A stretch of 64,000 nt of DNA from Balanoglossus misakiensis (Eukaryota > Hemichordata). The notes below the pieces were generated by a model, which worked only from the letters and a program-made list of their open reading frames with translations, did not search any database and was not told where the DNA came from. The DNA lies in contig CM082581.2 of assembly GCA_040954595.2 (NCBI GenBank), forward strand, positions 1,860,001-1,924,000, written 5' to 3'. A program made the position numbers and the translations under genes. This document shows, piece by piece, positions 9,263 through 20,153 of this stretch (positions are counted from its first letter, which is position 1; every line of letters starts with the position of its first letter).

Positions 9263-9655
9263 TATGACAATAGATTAGGTAAATCTATGTCTGATAAATT
9301 TTGAACAGACTACCTGTCTTGGTTTTGGCAGAGGAGATCTGCATGCCTGTAAATTTCTAAATTTTCTAATTTCCCAATTTCCCTTACAGCTTCCACCCTC
9401 TCTTCCCTTGTATTAACCTCCCCCCGATTTCCCTTTTCAGTCTCTCAATTTCTTCCTCCAACTCTTTTATTTTCTCTTTGTCCTGAAAATAAAATAAAAT
9501 ACACATGTTATTCAGAAATGCCATTTTGATCATTTCAAGGCCCAAACTGACAGCATTTTCTTCGCATTGATTGTAGACCATTTCAATTACCTTGCTTCTG
9601 TCTTTCTCTTCGCCAGTCTTCTTTTGATTTTTTTTCATGTTCACACTCCTGAAAT
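9263..9655 (-). pseudogene. possible upstream coiled-coil exons of the split gene
   Basis: Two minus-strand segments look like exons. One follows ATTTATTTCAG at ~9656 and reads ECEHEKKSKEDWRRERQKQ to a GTAATT donor near 9594. The other follows TTTTATTTTCAG near 9485 and reads DKEKIKELEEEIERLKREIG, a clear coiled coil, ending in TAA at 9384. Their phases do not match directly. A further small candidate exon lies near 9324-9356 between TTTACAG and GTAGTC. They may form the N-terminal part of the split gene at 8154-9262, since strand and spacing agree, but this is inference. Confidence 0.35.
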
Positions 9656-9810
9656 AAATGCAACAGTTTTAAAACATTAAATTATTATTCGCTCATGTAA
9701 GTAAGACCAGTAGAACAATTTTAATTAATTCTGAATAGAAAAAAATTGTTACTGACAACTGGACAAAAAACTACTTAATCTGTAGTGTATTATTTGAACA
9801 TGATTACCTT

Positions 9811-9956
9811 TATTTTATTTTCATCCAAATCAAGTCACAACAAACTGTCCTTGTAACTTTTATACTCATGTGTATCACTACAATTTCATTTAATCTCTAT
9901 ATTATAAAAGTTACAAGGAGAGTTTGTTGTGACTTGATTTGGATGAAAATAAAATA
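9811..9956. repeat. 146-bp foldback: 54-bp arms, 38-nt loop
   Basis: The left arm, 9811-9864, and the right arm, 9903-9956, are reverse complements with about one mismatch (CTGTCC against GGAGAG). Similarity stops sharply outside the arms. It may be a small foldback element or two inverted copies of a short repeat. No target duplication is obvious. Confidence 0.75.
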
Positions 9957-10512
9957 AACATCTTCGACAAAGCTTCAAAAATTAAGCTTGTTTAAAGGTT
10001 TGTTTAGTAAAGCATTGTTGATTTTTTTTCACCAAGCTTTGAAGACGCTTGGCCAAAGATTGGAATTATAAGGTTTCTCAAAGGTCAGTACAGCTTAGGT
10101 TCAACTAAGGCTAGTAATAAGAAGCTTCAGCGAAGGTTGGCACACGACACGACCCCTTCAGCAAAGGTCGGCACGCAAACTCTTGTAGCAAGCTTCAGCA
10201 CAAAGCTTTTTGCAACATTGTTCCAAGCTTTGTCCAAGGTACTGCACAATCACGTGTGTAGAAGGTGCCAAATACAGGCGTTGCATGTATGATAAGGCTG
10301 GGCAAATTCAAAATTATGTTTGACGTCAGTGCGCGCCTAGGTTTACGAGAAATTTCGCAAATACAAACAAATATGCAAATGAGGTCAAACGGGGTCATTG
10401 ATGTCATATGTCTGTTCGTCTCACTATGTCCTCCTATCGACCGTGGTTGTTGCATGACGAGAACGTGTCGTCTGTAGGTTTCAAAGTCGCCTGTGGGTAA
10501 AATTGGAGAAAG
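9957..10512. other. intergenic, AAGCTT-rich degenerate repeats, likely promoter of next gene
   Basis: Between 9970 and 10240 the words CAAAGCTT, AAGCTTCAG and AGGTCGGCACGC recur in loose direct and inverted form, suggesting an old degenerate repeat. From 10320 to 10512 the DNA is richer in CpG and precedes the ATG at 10513; a core promoter there is plausible but no TATA box is evident. I see no gene in this stretch. Confidence 0.4.
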
Positions 10513-11820
10513 ATGGCAAAAGATGTTCATAAAACGAGAGTACGCGAAATTATAAGTTGCACAGTTACACAGAACAAGAAGATGGCAATAGATTGGTATG
10601 CCTTCGAAGTCAGTCCAAATGACAGCTTCGCTGCGCTGTACAAAGGGCTAGTTCTCCTTAGTCAGACTAAACACGATCGGTTCAAAACAAAAATTGCAAA
10701 AGATGGCAGAACGTCTTGTTACCTGTTACAGTCGGAAAAATGTGGTGAAGGTGAGAAGATAGAGGTGTGTCCACGATTGTCTATCGCAAAAACGTGTGAT
10801 CGGTTCCACAAGTATTACATTCTTTTTGATGTAAAATCAAAAGGAGACGAAAATACCAACGCTGACGTAGTGCAAACTCAGAAAGATGTTAATAGACCAG
10901 TCAGAATTATGGAGGTACCTCCATGGTCAGAATGAAAGGTGATTTCAAGGCTGTCCATGTGATCCAAGGTTAGTAAAACATTATTTTATTTACAATTTTG
11001 TTGTATGTCAGTGAATAAATGTTGTGTATGACCATACTGCAGCCCAGAACAAGTTGTCTGAGCCAATTTGTTGCATTCCACATATAGACTGAAAACAAAT
11101 TTGCTAAAATAAATTTTGTTTGAGTAGAATTACAAACACTGATTTTTGTATCATTTAGTAGCACAGAACTTGGCACTATTCTGTTATAACTCTACAGCTT
11201 TGCCTTCTGTAGTGTTGGCCTAAGTAAGTACAGTTTATGCTGTAGTACCTGTAAAGTCATGTAAACATCCATTTAATTTATACTTTTTTCTTTGCAAAAG
11301 ATCCTGTTCCGGATGAAAGTGGGGACCACTTTGAAAGGTTTACAGAAGTCCAAGGCAGACCAACACGTGAAATTAATTGCCCCAGCAGAAAGGGACTGGT
11401 ACTTGATGCAGAAAACACCAACTTCAGGCTGAGTGGTGAAAAGTTGGAGCTGTGGACTGGTGCCCTGCATAGATTGCAAAAAGCCCGGGTATGGTAAAGC
11501 ATTGTATACAGTACTATATTGGACATTTTAATATCCATTGTAAATTGGATATTCCTTTCTCATTTGTCAATTTACCACACTGCAAGCCATACAATGTAGT
11601 AAATAATGTGTATTGTGAAAAAGTGAAGAGAAAGGGACTGAACCTCGTACACTGAGACATTAACAGTGTCTTGTTATGTGTTTTCTATGTATATGTACAT
11701 GTATATTAAAAAATTAATACAACTAAGACTTCTCTGTTTTTTATTTCTCTTTGATAGGTGTATTTATCTGCAAAGAGGCTTGATTCACAGCAAAAAAACA
11801 GCAACTTCAGGTATTCCTAG
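10513..11820 (+). CDS. unrecognised spliced gene, three likely exons
   Basis: Exon 1 opens with ATG in AAGATGG context and stays open to 10932; MAKDVHKTRVREIISCTV begins the product. The likely donor is GAG|GTACCT at 10914. A second exon, 11301-11488, follows TTTGCAAAAG and reads DPVPDESGDHFERF, then RKGLVLDAENTNFRLS and EKLELWTGALHRLQKAR. Exon 3, 11758-11820, follows TTTGATAG, reads VYLSAKRLDSQQKNSNF and stops at TAG. Exons 2 and 3 join in phase 0. Exon 1 to exon 2 does not keep frame with any donor I can see (all good GT sites are phase 0, exon 2 needs phase 1), so an exon is missing or the gene is damaged. The pattern of strands ending in E-x-W-x-x-A-L-x-x-L is faintly PH- or PTB-like, but that is only an impression. 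AATAAA follows at about 12063. Confidence 0.5.
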
Positions 11821-12084
11821 ATGATGGTCTTTATACCTGTGGCGGGGTACTAGTAAAACCAAGTCATCCTCTCTATGGAACGTGTGTTGTGAGCCAGAAT
11901 CAGAGTTAAATTTGTTAAATTTTCAACTGTTAAATTTTCAACAGTTCCACTTCGCCAGAAAATGTTGTGTTTTGACTGTTTTCATGAGCAAGTTGTACAG
12001 AACTGATGGACTTCATCAAATGGAAATTGTGACTGTCAAAATGTTTGGCTGAAACTTTTTTCAATAAAATTGTTCAACTGATAT

Positions 12085-12887
12085 ATGCGTATGTGCATTA
12101 ATATTGAATTTACTGTTTACTCAGTATCTTTGAACGTGACACTGTAAACGTCTGTGGAATAATTTAGATGTAAAATATGTTTAAAGTTTAAGGACAAGGG
12201 TTTTCTTCAATGGATATTTGCTTTCAATTTCTCATAATATCTCATTTGCATATTTTGGAATATATAATTAGTTTGTTTTGTTGACCACCCCCCCCCCCCC
12301 CCCTCATAGGTTTTGGGGTCTTGGGGTGACGTCAAACATAGTTTTGAATTTGCGCAGCCTAATAGAGAGGTTCGTCTACACGTTATACGCGAACGTGAAC
12401 GCGCAACGTCACGAATTTCTGTTATGACGTCATCAAGTTTTGTGTAAAGTTTGACGTTCACATAAAAGACCGCGTTTTTACATGGAGATAGATGTTTTCA
12501 CGTTAGTTGCGAACGTGAAAAGTTATTCTCATTTTGGGCAACAAAAATTCATATTATCTACGAAATATGTGTATGCCTTGTTAGCTTGAAATCTCATAAT
12601 GACAAACGAAAACGCATTTATTTCTTTTTAGTCATTTTATGTGAAATTTGGTCATCAATTTGTAATGTCGCCCGACAGTTGAATCCCTAGTTGCAGTGCA
12701 GCGACGCGGAATAATGATGTACACGCTCAAAATTCGAATACAGAGTGCGCGTTCCACACAAACAGACGTTGACGTAAAGCCAAATTCTTTTCCATAGAGA
12801 GGTTTAGTTACACGTAAATACGCGTACGTCTGATGGCAGGCAGTGGCGTTCGCGTATGCGTAGTGACGCGTGAATTTTGCAGTTTAG
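12085..12887. other. CpG-containing intergenic DNA with direct repeats
   Basis: A C16 tract occurs near 12287. The word ATAGAGAGGTT followed by TACACGT and ACGCG occurs at about 12362 and again at about 12795, some 430 bp apart, and a third looser match (TTTCACGTTAGTTGCGAACG) lies near 12495. These sit upstream of the recombinase pseudogene and could be its promoter or repeat remnants. No gene is visible. Confidence 0.35.
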
Positions 12888-14820
12888 TTGTCCGTTTTGA
12901 ACAGCTCGTCTCCGATCTTCTCGACAACAATGTGTTTTACTACTCAGATAATGAAACAGCACGGCAACAAATCCTGTATGTGGTGGGACGTTTATCAACA
13001 AGACGCAAATGGTCCAAATCCTCAAGGTCAAAACGAAATGACAACAACACCGGTGCCGCCAATAACACCAAGTCACGCGAACGGCAGCAGTAACAACAAC
13101 AATGACATCAACGACAGGTACGGAAATTGTCAAGTTTCAAATGAAGAAATGGTTGATTTCGTTAGGCACCAAATCCCAAAGAACATAATCAGAAAACACC
13201 GAACTGACATAAACCAGCTTCAAACTTGGCTTAATTTGACCCAGTCAGAGTATCGTAAAGGCCATCTTATCCCACCACACGAACTGGACAACTACTGAGC
13301 AAATACCAGAAAACGAGATTGAACTGAATATGTAGCCCGGAGACCAGGGCGTCGAAAAGAAACGCCCGGTGACAGTCTCTATTTACGCACAGAATTTTGT
13401 GCGCAGAACGACACGGGCGGTAAATCTTGCATGTAAGCTAATTGGTCACTCAATGTAAACCAAATGACATCATCGCATTCTAAATAAGAAAATAGAGGCG
13501 TGAAATTCCCGCGATGGGATGTGGGAGTGGTTTTGAAGGAGTATGAATATTCATAACCAAGCTTTGTTAATTATATCATCCAACCACTGGCGCCCGTCAA
13601 CATTTGATAGATCACTCGTTATCCATTCGTTACTAAGCGACCCTGATCGTAGCCGGGGCTACTATCTTTCAGCTCAGCATGACATTGCTCGACTGTTGTA
13701 TTTTAGATCGATGCCCTGGTCTCCGGGCTACTGAATATGAGCCAGCGACAATGCACAGTTTCCTGAATTCAATCGACCGACTATTACGTGAAAATAAATA
13801 TCAGTGGAATATTAAAACAGATGCTCTTTTCGAGGGCGCTAGACGAGTCTTCGCTGCTAAAAGAAGAACCTAAAAGCTATGGGCTAGGGCAACGCACCCA
13901 ATAAAACCGAGCCACTAACTGCCGACGACGTCGATGCACTTTACAATACTGGACAGCTTGGTATGCATCGCCCAGCAGCACTTCAGAATACCGTGTGGTG
14001 GTTTCTAACAACCCAGTTCGGCCTACACCATGGAACTGGGTGATATTGTCGAGGGCACCGAAGTCATCGATGGCGATATCGTGAAATATATCGAATACAA
14101 CATCGAGAGACAGACAATAACAAGACAAGGAGAAAACCCACGAAACACGAGAAAAATAAAGCCCAGAATGTACGAAAATAAATCAAACCCAGAACTGTGT
14201 CCGGTTGCAGCTTTTAAGAAGTTTACCGAAATGCGTCCAACGTCAATGATGGCTGCCGTTAGTCCAGTTTACCTCGCCGTAAATCACAAATACAATGCAT
14301 CTGACGAGAACAACTGGTACAAGAATCAGCGACTGGGCATCAACTCCCTCAGAGGCCTGATGAAAACTATGGCACAAGCGGCGAATCTTAGCAGTAAGAA
14401 AACGAACCATTCAGCTCGGACGACCCTAGTTACAGAACTGAACAACGTGGATGTACCCTCGACTCATATCATGCAACGGACAGCACACAAGAACGTCAAC
14501 AGCATCACTCACTACGCCACAGTGTCACAGAAACAACAGCTAAAAATGTCCTCCATCATGAGCAACATGAAATCGGCCCCATCGTCAACTAGGCCTAACC
14601 CGCAAACGGACACAACAACTGCACAGTCATCAGATGACACCCGTAATGTTCATTCAAGTTCACTGTTTGGCCCTGGTCAAACGATAACGGGCGGTACATT
14701 CACTTCAGTATAAATATCAACCAGCCACTGAGATCAAACATGGGCGACAACGCATCGCAATATAAGCCAATAAGAAAACGGATTTATGTTATAGATTCGG
14801 ACAGTGACTCTGAGTGTTAA
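12888..14820 (+). pseudogene. Crypton-like tyrosine recombinase pseudogene (DUF3504 type)
   Basis: Family blocks appear in order: NIIRKHRTDINQLQTWLN and IPPHELDNY (to 13298), EYEPATMHSFLNSIDRLLRE and RRVFAAKRRT (13735-13873), then NKTEPLTADDVDALYNTGQL and LQNTVWWFL (13895-14030). The open stretch 14030-14713 follows with VKYIEYNIERQT, PVAAFKKF and NHSARTTL (the H-x-x-R box), and THYATVS with the presumed nucleophilic tyrosine. The tail, IRKRIYVIDSDSDSEC, is reached by a frameshift near 14710 and ends at 14820. Crypton-type enzymes integrate circular DNA by tyrosine recombination. Here there are stops at 13298 and nearby, frameshifts after 13873 and near 14025, loss of the segment around the first catalytic arginine, and a MITE insertion. 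Removing that MITE and one duplication restores TAT-GAG-CCA in frame. The N-terminus is uncertain. Confidence 0.8.
13333..13730. mobile_element. 398-bp MITE with 9-bp target-site duplication
   Basis: Terminal inverted repeats read TAGCCCGGAGACCAGGGC at the left and the complement GCCCTGGTCTCCGGGCTA at the right, with the next bases also matching but for one. CTGAATATG flanks both ends (13324-13332 and 13731-13739). A 9-bp duplication is typical of Mutator-like elements, so this is probably a non-autonomous MULE-type MITE. The interior is non-coding and includes a small palindrome, GCGCACAAAATTCTGTGCG in complement, near 13387. It lies within the recombinase pseudogene and entered a conserved block, so it is younger than that gene. 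Confidence 0.85.
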
Positions 14821-15349
14821 ATGTTGAGTGAACTGAGTTTCATATTTAGGGGTTGCCTGTTCAAGTGTTCACACTATATTTCATATTAAAGCTAGGACTG
14901 TTATGTTTGTAAGTTCAGTATTTCGCCGTTAAGGGCCTGGTCAGAATTAACAGGGGGGAAGGCCGGTGCGATTGGGGGGAGGGTCACCATTTCTCATGCA
15001 ACGGTTTGGGGGAGGGCCGCTACATTTTGGGCACTTGTCAAGGGGAGGGTCACTAATTTTTGTGCAAGGATGACACCGAAAATGTTTCAAAATTTGAAGT
15101 GTTACAGAGAAATACTGAAAAGAGACTTGCGCTCATAGGCACTCATGTATGGATATATTGACATCCCTTGTACTACAAAATACACCACACAACTCACAAA
15201 ACATACACATGTACCAGTATGTGATCTTAAATATGAATATATGAATACAAATCTTTAATCAGAACAAACACAATCATAAAAGAACTTATGTAAGAAATGT
15301 ACTTTTCGCAAAAATAACTTAATACATAAATATACAGTTTTTTATGAAA

Positions 15350-15512
15350 AGGTGACGTCCGAGTCCATTTGTATGTGGCAGAGATTATTGATGCTTTCTG
15401 CATATTGTCATTGTGACGACTGCGCTGGGGTGTCCCCATCTTGCTCTTACAATGTGACAACATGCAGAATGCCTCAATAATCTCTGCCAAATAAAAATGG
15501 ACTCGGACGCTG
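15350..15512. repeat. imperfect foldback in the duplicated unit
   Basis: CGTCCGAGTCCATTT followed by GGCAGAGATTATTGA and TTCTGCAT near 15356-15413 pairs with its complement near 15455-15510 with scattered mismatches. It lies just downstream of the SAM-gene poly(A) site (minus strand). The same structure recurs at 18014-18176 in copy 2. It may be a small foldback transposon or a hairpin in extended 3' transcripts. Confidence 0.65.
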
Positions 15513-15610
15513 CCACCTAGCCAATAATAAGACACTTCGGTTTATTTATACTAGTATGCTGTCACCGCTATTAAAGTACTGTTACTGCTACTACTGTAAA
15601 ACAATGCATT

Positions 15611-17399
15611 CTACCCATCCCCTTGATGGTCACCACTCCCCTCCTCTTCCTTTTCCTCATCCACCCTCCCCTCATCATCATCATCATCATCATCATCATC
15701 GTTGTCATCATTATCATCATCAGCATCACAGCTGTTGTAGTCATTGTCACTGTGAAAGTTTATGGCCCAGTCTTTGTGGGACAAGCAATCTGCGATTAAA
15801 TCAAATGCACCATTTGTGATTTTGCTTTCTCTTTTCAGTAATTTTATGTATTTCACATCTCTTAGATATAGTCTTCCGACACCTTCAAAATGAATTTTGT
15901 CATCTGTGATGACAGAATTATGTATGTCACATGATGGGGCAATAATACTAGCTACTCTTCTTTTGCCAGCATTATCTCTGTTTTCTCTACGTTTCTTAGC
16001 TAGCCTCCTATTTGGTTTCTTTTTACGTTTAATACTTGTGTGCTTCATGTAATGAAAAGAAAACATTTCATGTACTTTCTGCTTCCTGTGCTTCAACTTT
16101 ATTTCTAACTCTTCAATTTGCTTATTCAACTCTTCAATTAAAGTTAAACATTTGGTGTTGAAATGGACGGCACACTCGTGGCCAGATTTTATTTTTCCAT
16201 TTTTTGTATAGCATTGCTGGGTATCAGAAAGAAGTTTATCTTTCTCTTGTTGAAGAGATGTTTTGATTTCTCCAACTTTATGTTCATTCTGTTCTATAAT
16301 TCTGCTGTGATGAGGTTTTAAAATCTCAGAAGCAAGAACGACACCAAAAGCTGCTGGGTTGTTAGTGCTTGTCACTTTCTCCACATCATTTTGGAAGCGC
16401 TCAAATTTCATTTCCAACTCGTATTGACGCCGTCCCTCTTCATGAAACTTCTTGCAGAAGTCTCTTGTGTTTTTGCTCCACTTAAAATTTGCTGAGTAAA
16501 AGTCTGGTAAGACCCGGTTCATGAAGACTGCCCGCTTTGTTTTACCATTAGGAATATAACCATATTTAGGTTGCATCCACGGTTTCTGCTTGCTGCTCTC
16601 ACCTGCACCTGACTTGGATTGGCTGGGTTGGAGAAATGACTCCTTGCTGGGAATTGGGTGTTTCAGAATGCTCCTTTTGAACCTATTGAGTCGCTTTATT
16701 TCAATAGACAGTCCTGAAATCAATAAAAATACGGATAAAAGGCTAAATGACTACATACAAGTTTACATGGGTATTTTATGCACAAGGCAAAACATCAGTC
16801 AATATCCCAATACATGATATATGATATTTGATTTATGCATTATTACAGAAAAGCCAAATTTAATTCTTAATTGTTGTCTATCAAACGAGTATAAAAGTAT
16901 AAAAGCAGCCTGCATTTATTTCTAATATCTGTTGATGCAATTTTCAGGGATATAAATTTGAAAGAAATGGTCATCTCTACACATTGCCACTAGCTATTGC
17001 ACCTGTGATTCAGAGCACTTTTTTCCATAAAAAATAATGTACAACTAAGAATAGATGCATTTTTTTAATCGGCAGATATTCTAGATCTAAGAGGTATATA
17101 ACATTTTTCAAACTGGGTAGAAATATTGTTTATATTAAACCCCAGCTACAATTTCATCTGAGTTTTAAACGCTAAAAGCTATCGTAGACGTTACGGTAGG
17201 TGTCAAAATTAAAGTTCCGGTCAAAGTTGCAGGGCGATGCATGAAAACACACACACTGCCTGTCTGATTACAGGCAGCGACTGACTCCGCAGCCGCAGAC
17301 AGAGCTGAGATGAGATGAGATTCCACACTTACCAATATCTTTAAGGTCGTCGTCATCAACATCAACTAGATGCTTTGCTTTTTGAACACCGGCGTCTAA
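15611..17399 (-). pseudogene. SAM-domain gene, 5'-truncated duplicate
   Basis: This copy has the whole large exon 2 (16713-15611), but only the last ~67 bases of coding exon 1 (17399-17333). The duplication junction removed the ATG and the first half of the SAM domain. Exon 2 reads the same as in the intact copy, with no new stops. Upstream there is now recombinase-tail sequence in place of the promoter. It is probably silent unless another promoter is used. A poly(A) signal (complement of AATAAA at 15541-15546) is retained. Confidence 0.8.
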
Positions 17400-20063
17400 A
17401 AACATGGGCGACAACGCATCGCAATATAAGCCAATAAGAAAACGGATTTATGTTATAGATTCGGACAGTGACTCTGAGTGTTAAATGTTGAGTGAACTGA
17501 GTTTCATATTTAGGGGTTGCCTGTTCAAGTGTTCACACTATATTTCATATTAAAGCTAGGACTGTTATGTTTGTAAGTTCAGTATTTCGCCGTTAAGGGC
17601 CTGGTCAGAATTAACAGGGGGGAAGGCCGGTGCGATTGGGGGGAGGGTCACCATTTCTCATGCAACGGTTTGGGGGAGGGCCGCTACATTTTGGGCACTT
17701 GTCAAGGGGAGGGTCACTAATTTTTGTGCAAGGATGACACCGAAAATGTTTCAAAATTTGAAGTGTTACAGAGAAATACTGAAAAGAGACTTGCGCTCAT
17801 AGGCACTCATGTATGGATATATTGACATCCCTTGTACTACAAAATACACCACACAACTCACAAAACATACACATGTACCAGTATGTGATCTTAAATATGA
17901 ATATATGAATACAAATCTTTAATCAGAACAAACACAATCATAAAAGAACTTATGTAAGAAATGTACTTTTCGCAAAAATAACTTAATACATAAATATACA
18001 GTTTTTTATGAAAAGGTGACGTCCGAGTCCATTTGTATGTGGCAGAGATTATTGATGCTTTCTGCATATTGTCATTGTGACGACTGCGCTGGGGTGTCCC
18101 CATCTTGCTCTTACAATGTGACAACATGCAGAATGCCTCAATAATCTCTGCCAAATAAAAATGGACTCGGACGCTGCCACCTAGCCAATAATAAGACACT
18201 TCGGTTTATTTATACTAGTATGCTGTCACCGCTATTAAAGTACTGTTACTGCTACTACTGTAAAACAATGCATTCTACCCATCCCCTTGATGGTCACCAC
18301 TCCCCTCCTCTTCCTTTTCCTCATCCACCCTCCCCTCATCATCATCATCATCATCATCATCATCGTTGTCATCATTATCATCATCAGCATCACAGCTGTT
18401 GTAGTCATTGTCACTGTGAAAGTTTATGGCCCAGTCTTTGTGGGACAAGCAATCTGCGATTAAATCAAATGCACCATTTGTGATTTTGCTTTCTCTTTTC
18501 AGTAATTTTATGTATTTCACATCTCTTAGATATAGTCTTCCGACACCTTCAAAATGAATTTTGTCATCTGTGATGACAGAATTATGTATGTCACATGATG
18601 GGGCAATAATACTAGCTACTCTTCTTTTGCCAGCATTATCTCTGTTTTCTCTACGTTTCTTAGCTAGCCTCCTATTTGGTTTCTTTTTACGTTTAATACT
18701 TGTGTGCTTCATGTAATGAAAAGAAAACATTTCATGTACTTTCTGCTTCCTGTGCTTCAACTTTATTTCTAACTCTTCAATTTGCTTATTCAACTCTTCA
18801 ATTAAAGTTAAACATTTGGTGTTGAAATGGACGGCACACTCGTGGCCAGATTTTATTTTTCCATTTTTTGTATAGCATTGCTGGGTATCAGAAAGAAGTT
18901 TATCTTTCTCTTGTTGAAGAGATGTTTTGATTTCTCCAACTTTATGTTCATTCTGTTCTATAATTCTGCTGTGATGAGGTTTTAAAATCTCAGAAGCAAG
19001 AACGACACCAAAAGCTGCTGGGTTGTTAGTGCTTGTCACTTTCTCCACATCATTTTGGAAGCGCTCAAATTTCATTTCCAACTCGTATTGACGCCGTCCC
19101 TCTTCATGAAACTTCTTGCAGAAGTCTCTTGTGTTTTTGCTCCACTTAAAATTTGCTGAGTAAAAGTCTGGTAAGACCCGGTTCATGAAGACTGCCCGCT
19201 TTGTTTTACCATTAGGAATATAACCATATTTAGGTTGCATCCACGGTTTCTGCTTGCTGCTCTCACCTGCACCTGACTTGGATTGGCTGGGTTGGAGAAA
19301 TGACTCCTTGCTGGGAATTGGGTGTTTCAGAATGCTCCTTTTGAACCTATTGAGTCGCTTTATTTCAATAGACAGTCCTGAAATCAATAAAAATACGGAT
19401 AAAAGGCTAAATGACTACATACAAGTTTACATGGGTATTTTATGCACAAGGCAAAACATCAGTCAATATCCCAATACATGATATATGATATTTGATTTAT
19501 GCATTATTACAGAAAAGCCAAATTTAATTCTTAATTGTTGTCTATCAAACGAGTATAAAAGTATAAAAGCAGCCTGCATTTATTTCTAATATCTGTTGAT
19601 GCAATTTTCAGGGATATAAATTTGAAAGAAATGGTCATCTCTACACATTGCCACTAGCTATTGCACCTGTGATTCAGAGCACTTTTTTCCATAAAAAATA
19701 ATGTACAACTAAGAATAGATGCATTTTTTTAATCGGCAGATATTCTAGATCTAAGAGGTATATAACATTTTTCAAACTGGGTAGAAATATTGTTTATATT
19801 AAACCCCAGCTACAATTTCATCTGAGTTTTAAACGCTAAAAGCTATCGTAGACGTTACGGTAGGTGTCAAAATTAAAGTTCCGGTCAAAGTTGCAGGGCG
19901 ATGCATGAAAACACACACACTGCCTGTCTGATTACAGGCAGCGACTGACTCCGCAGCCGCAGACAGAGCTGAGATGAGATGAGATTCCACACTTACCAAT
20001 ATCTTTAAGGTCGTCGTCATCAACATCAACTAGATGCTTTGCTTTTTGAACACCGGCGTCTAA
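17400..20063. repeat. tandem duplication, copy 2 (2,664 bp)
   Basis: It repeats 14736-17399 head to tail. The small recombinase tail frame beginning MGDNASQYKPIRKR is seen again at 17403-17484, detached from its gene. Unlike copy 1, its right end continues into the proper first exon and promoter of the SAM gene, so this is the copy in original upstream context, while copy 1 keeps the original downstream context. Confidence 0.92.
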
Positions 20064-20153
20064 AAAATATTGCGTGTAATTGTGCAGGTCACACATTTGC
20101 AAGAAATCAGCAATGTTGCTCTCATCAGATGTTGGCTGCTCTTCCACTGCCAT
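18275..20153 (-). CDS. SAM-domain coiled-coil protein, intact copy (2 exons)
   Basis: Exon 1 runs from ATG 20153 to 19997 (donor ATTG|GTAAGT) and exon 2 from 19377 (acceptor ATTTCAG) to the stop at 18275. Together they encode 419 residues in frame. An in-frame ATG at 20174 would add seven. Residues ~14-70 form a SAM domain split by the intron: IADFLQMCDLHNYTQYFLDA, then DLKDIG|LSIEIKRLNRFKRSI. Two coiled-coil stretches follow (around KVGEIKTSLQQEKDKL and LIEELNKQIEELEIKLKHR). A basic nuclear-localisation-like run comes next (KRKKKPNRRLAKKRR), and the C-terminus is very acidic with an aspartate run coded by a GAT repeat. SAM domains mediate protein oligomerisation or RNA binding. I do not recognise the full protein. 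It is transcribed away from the gene at 20395 across a short shared promoter. Confidence 0.75.

Larger units (their letters stand above)
14736..17399. repeat. tandem duplication, copy 1 (2,664 bp)
   Basis: Every landmark in this segment recurs exactly 2,664 bp downstream, and all translated frames are identical between copies. The left boundary falls inside the tail of the recombinase pseudogene, and the right boundary inside exon 1 of the SAM gene. The junction between copies shows AAA shared by both ends. Confidence 0.92.

Noticed and set aside
12833-13093. Plus-strand frame MAGSGVRVCVV... as the start of the recombinase
   Set aside because: It is in a different frame from the recognisable recombinase block that ends in ELDNY and has no family resemblance.
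15227-15535. 102-codon minus-strand frame (also at 17891-18199)
   Set aside because: It translates the foldback and AT-rich 3' flank of the SAM gene and shows no coding features.
15556-15819. Histidine-rich 87-codon plus-strand frame (also at 18220-18483)
   Set aside because: It is antisense to the aspartate run of the SAM gene; the His run is the GAT repeat read on the other strand.
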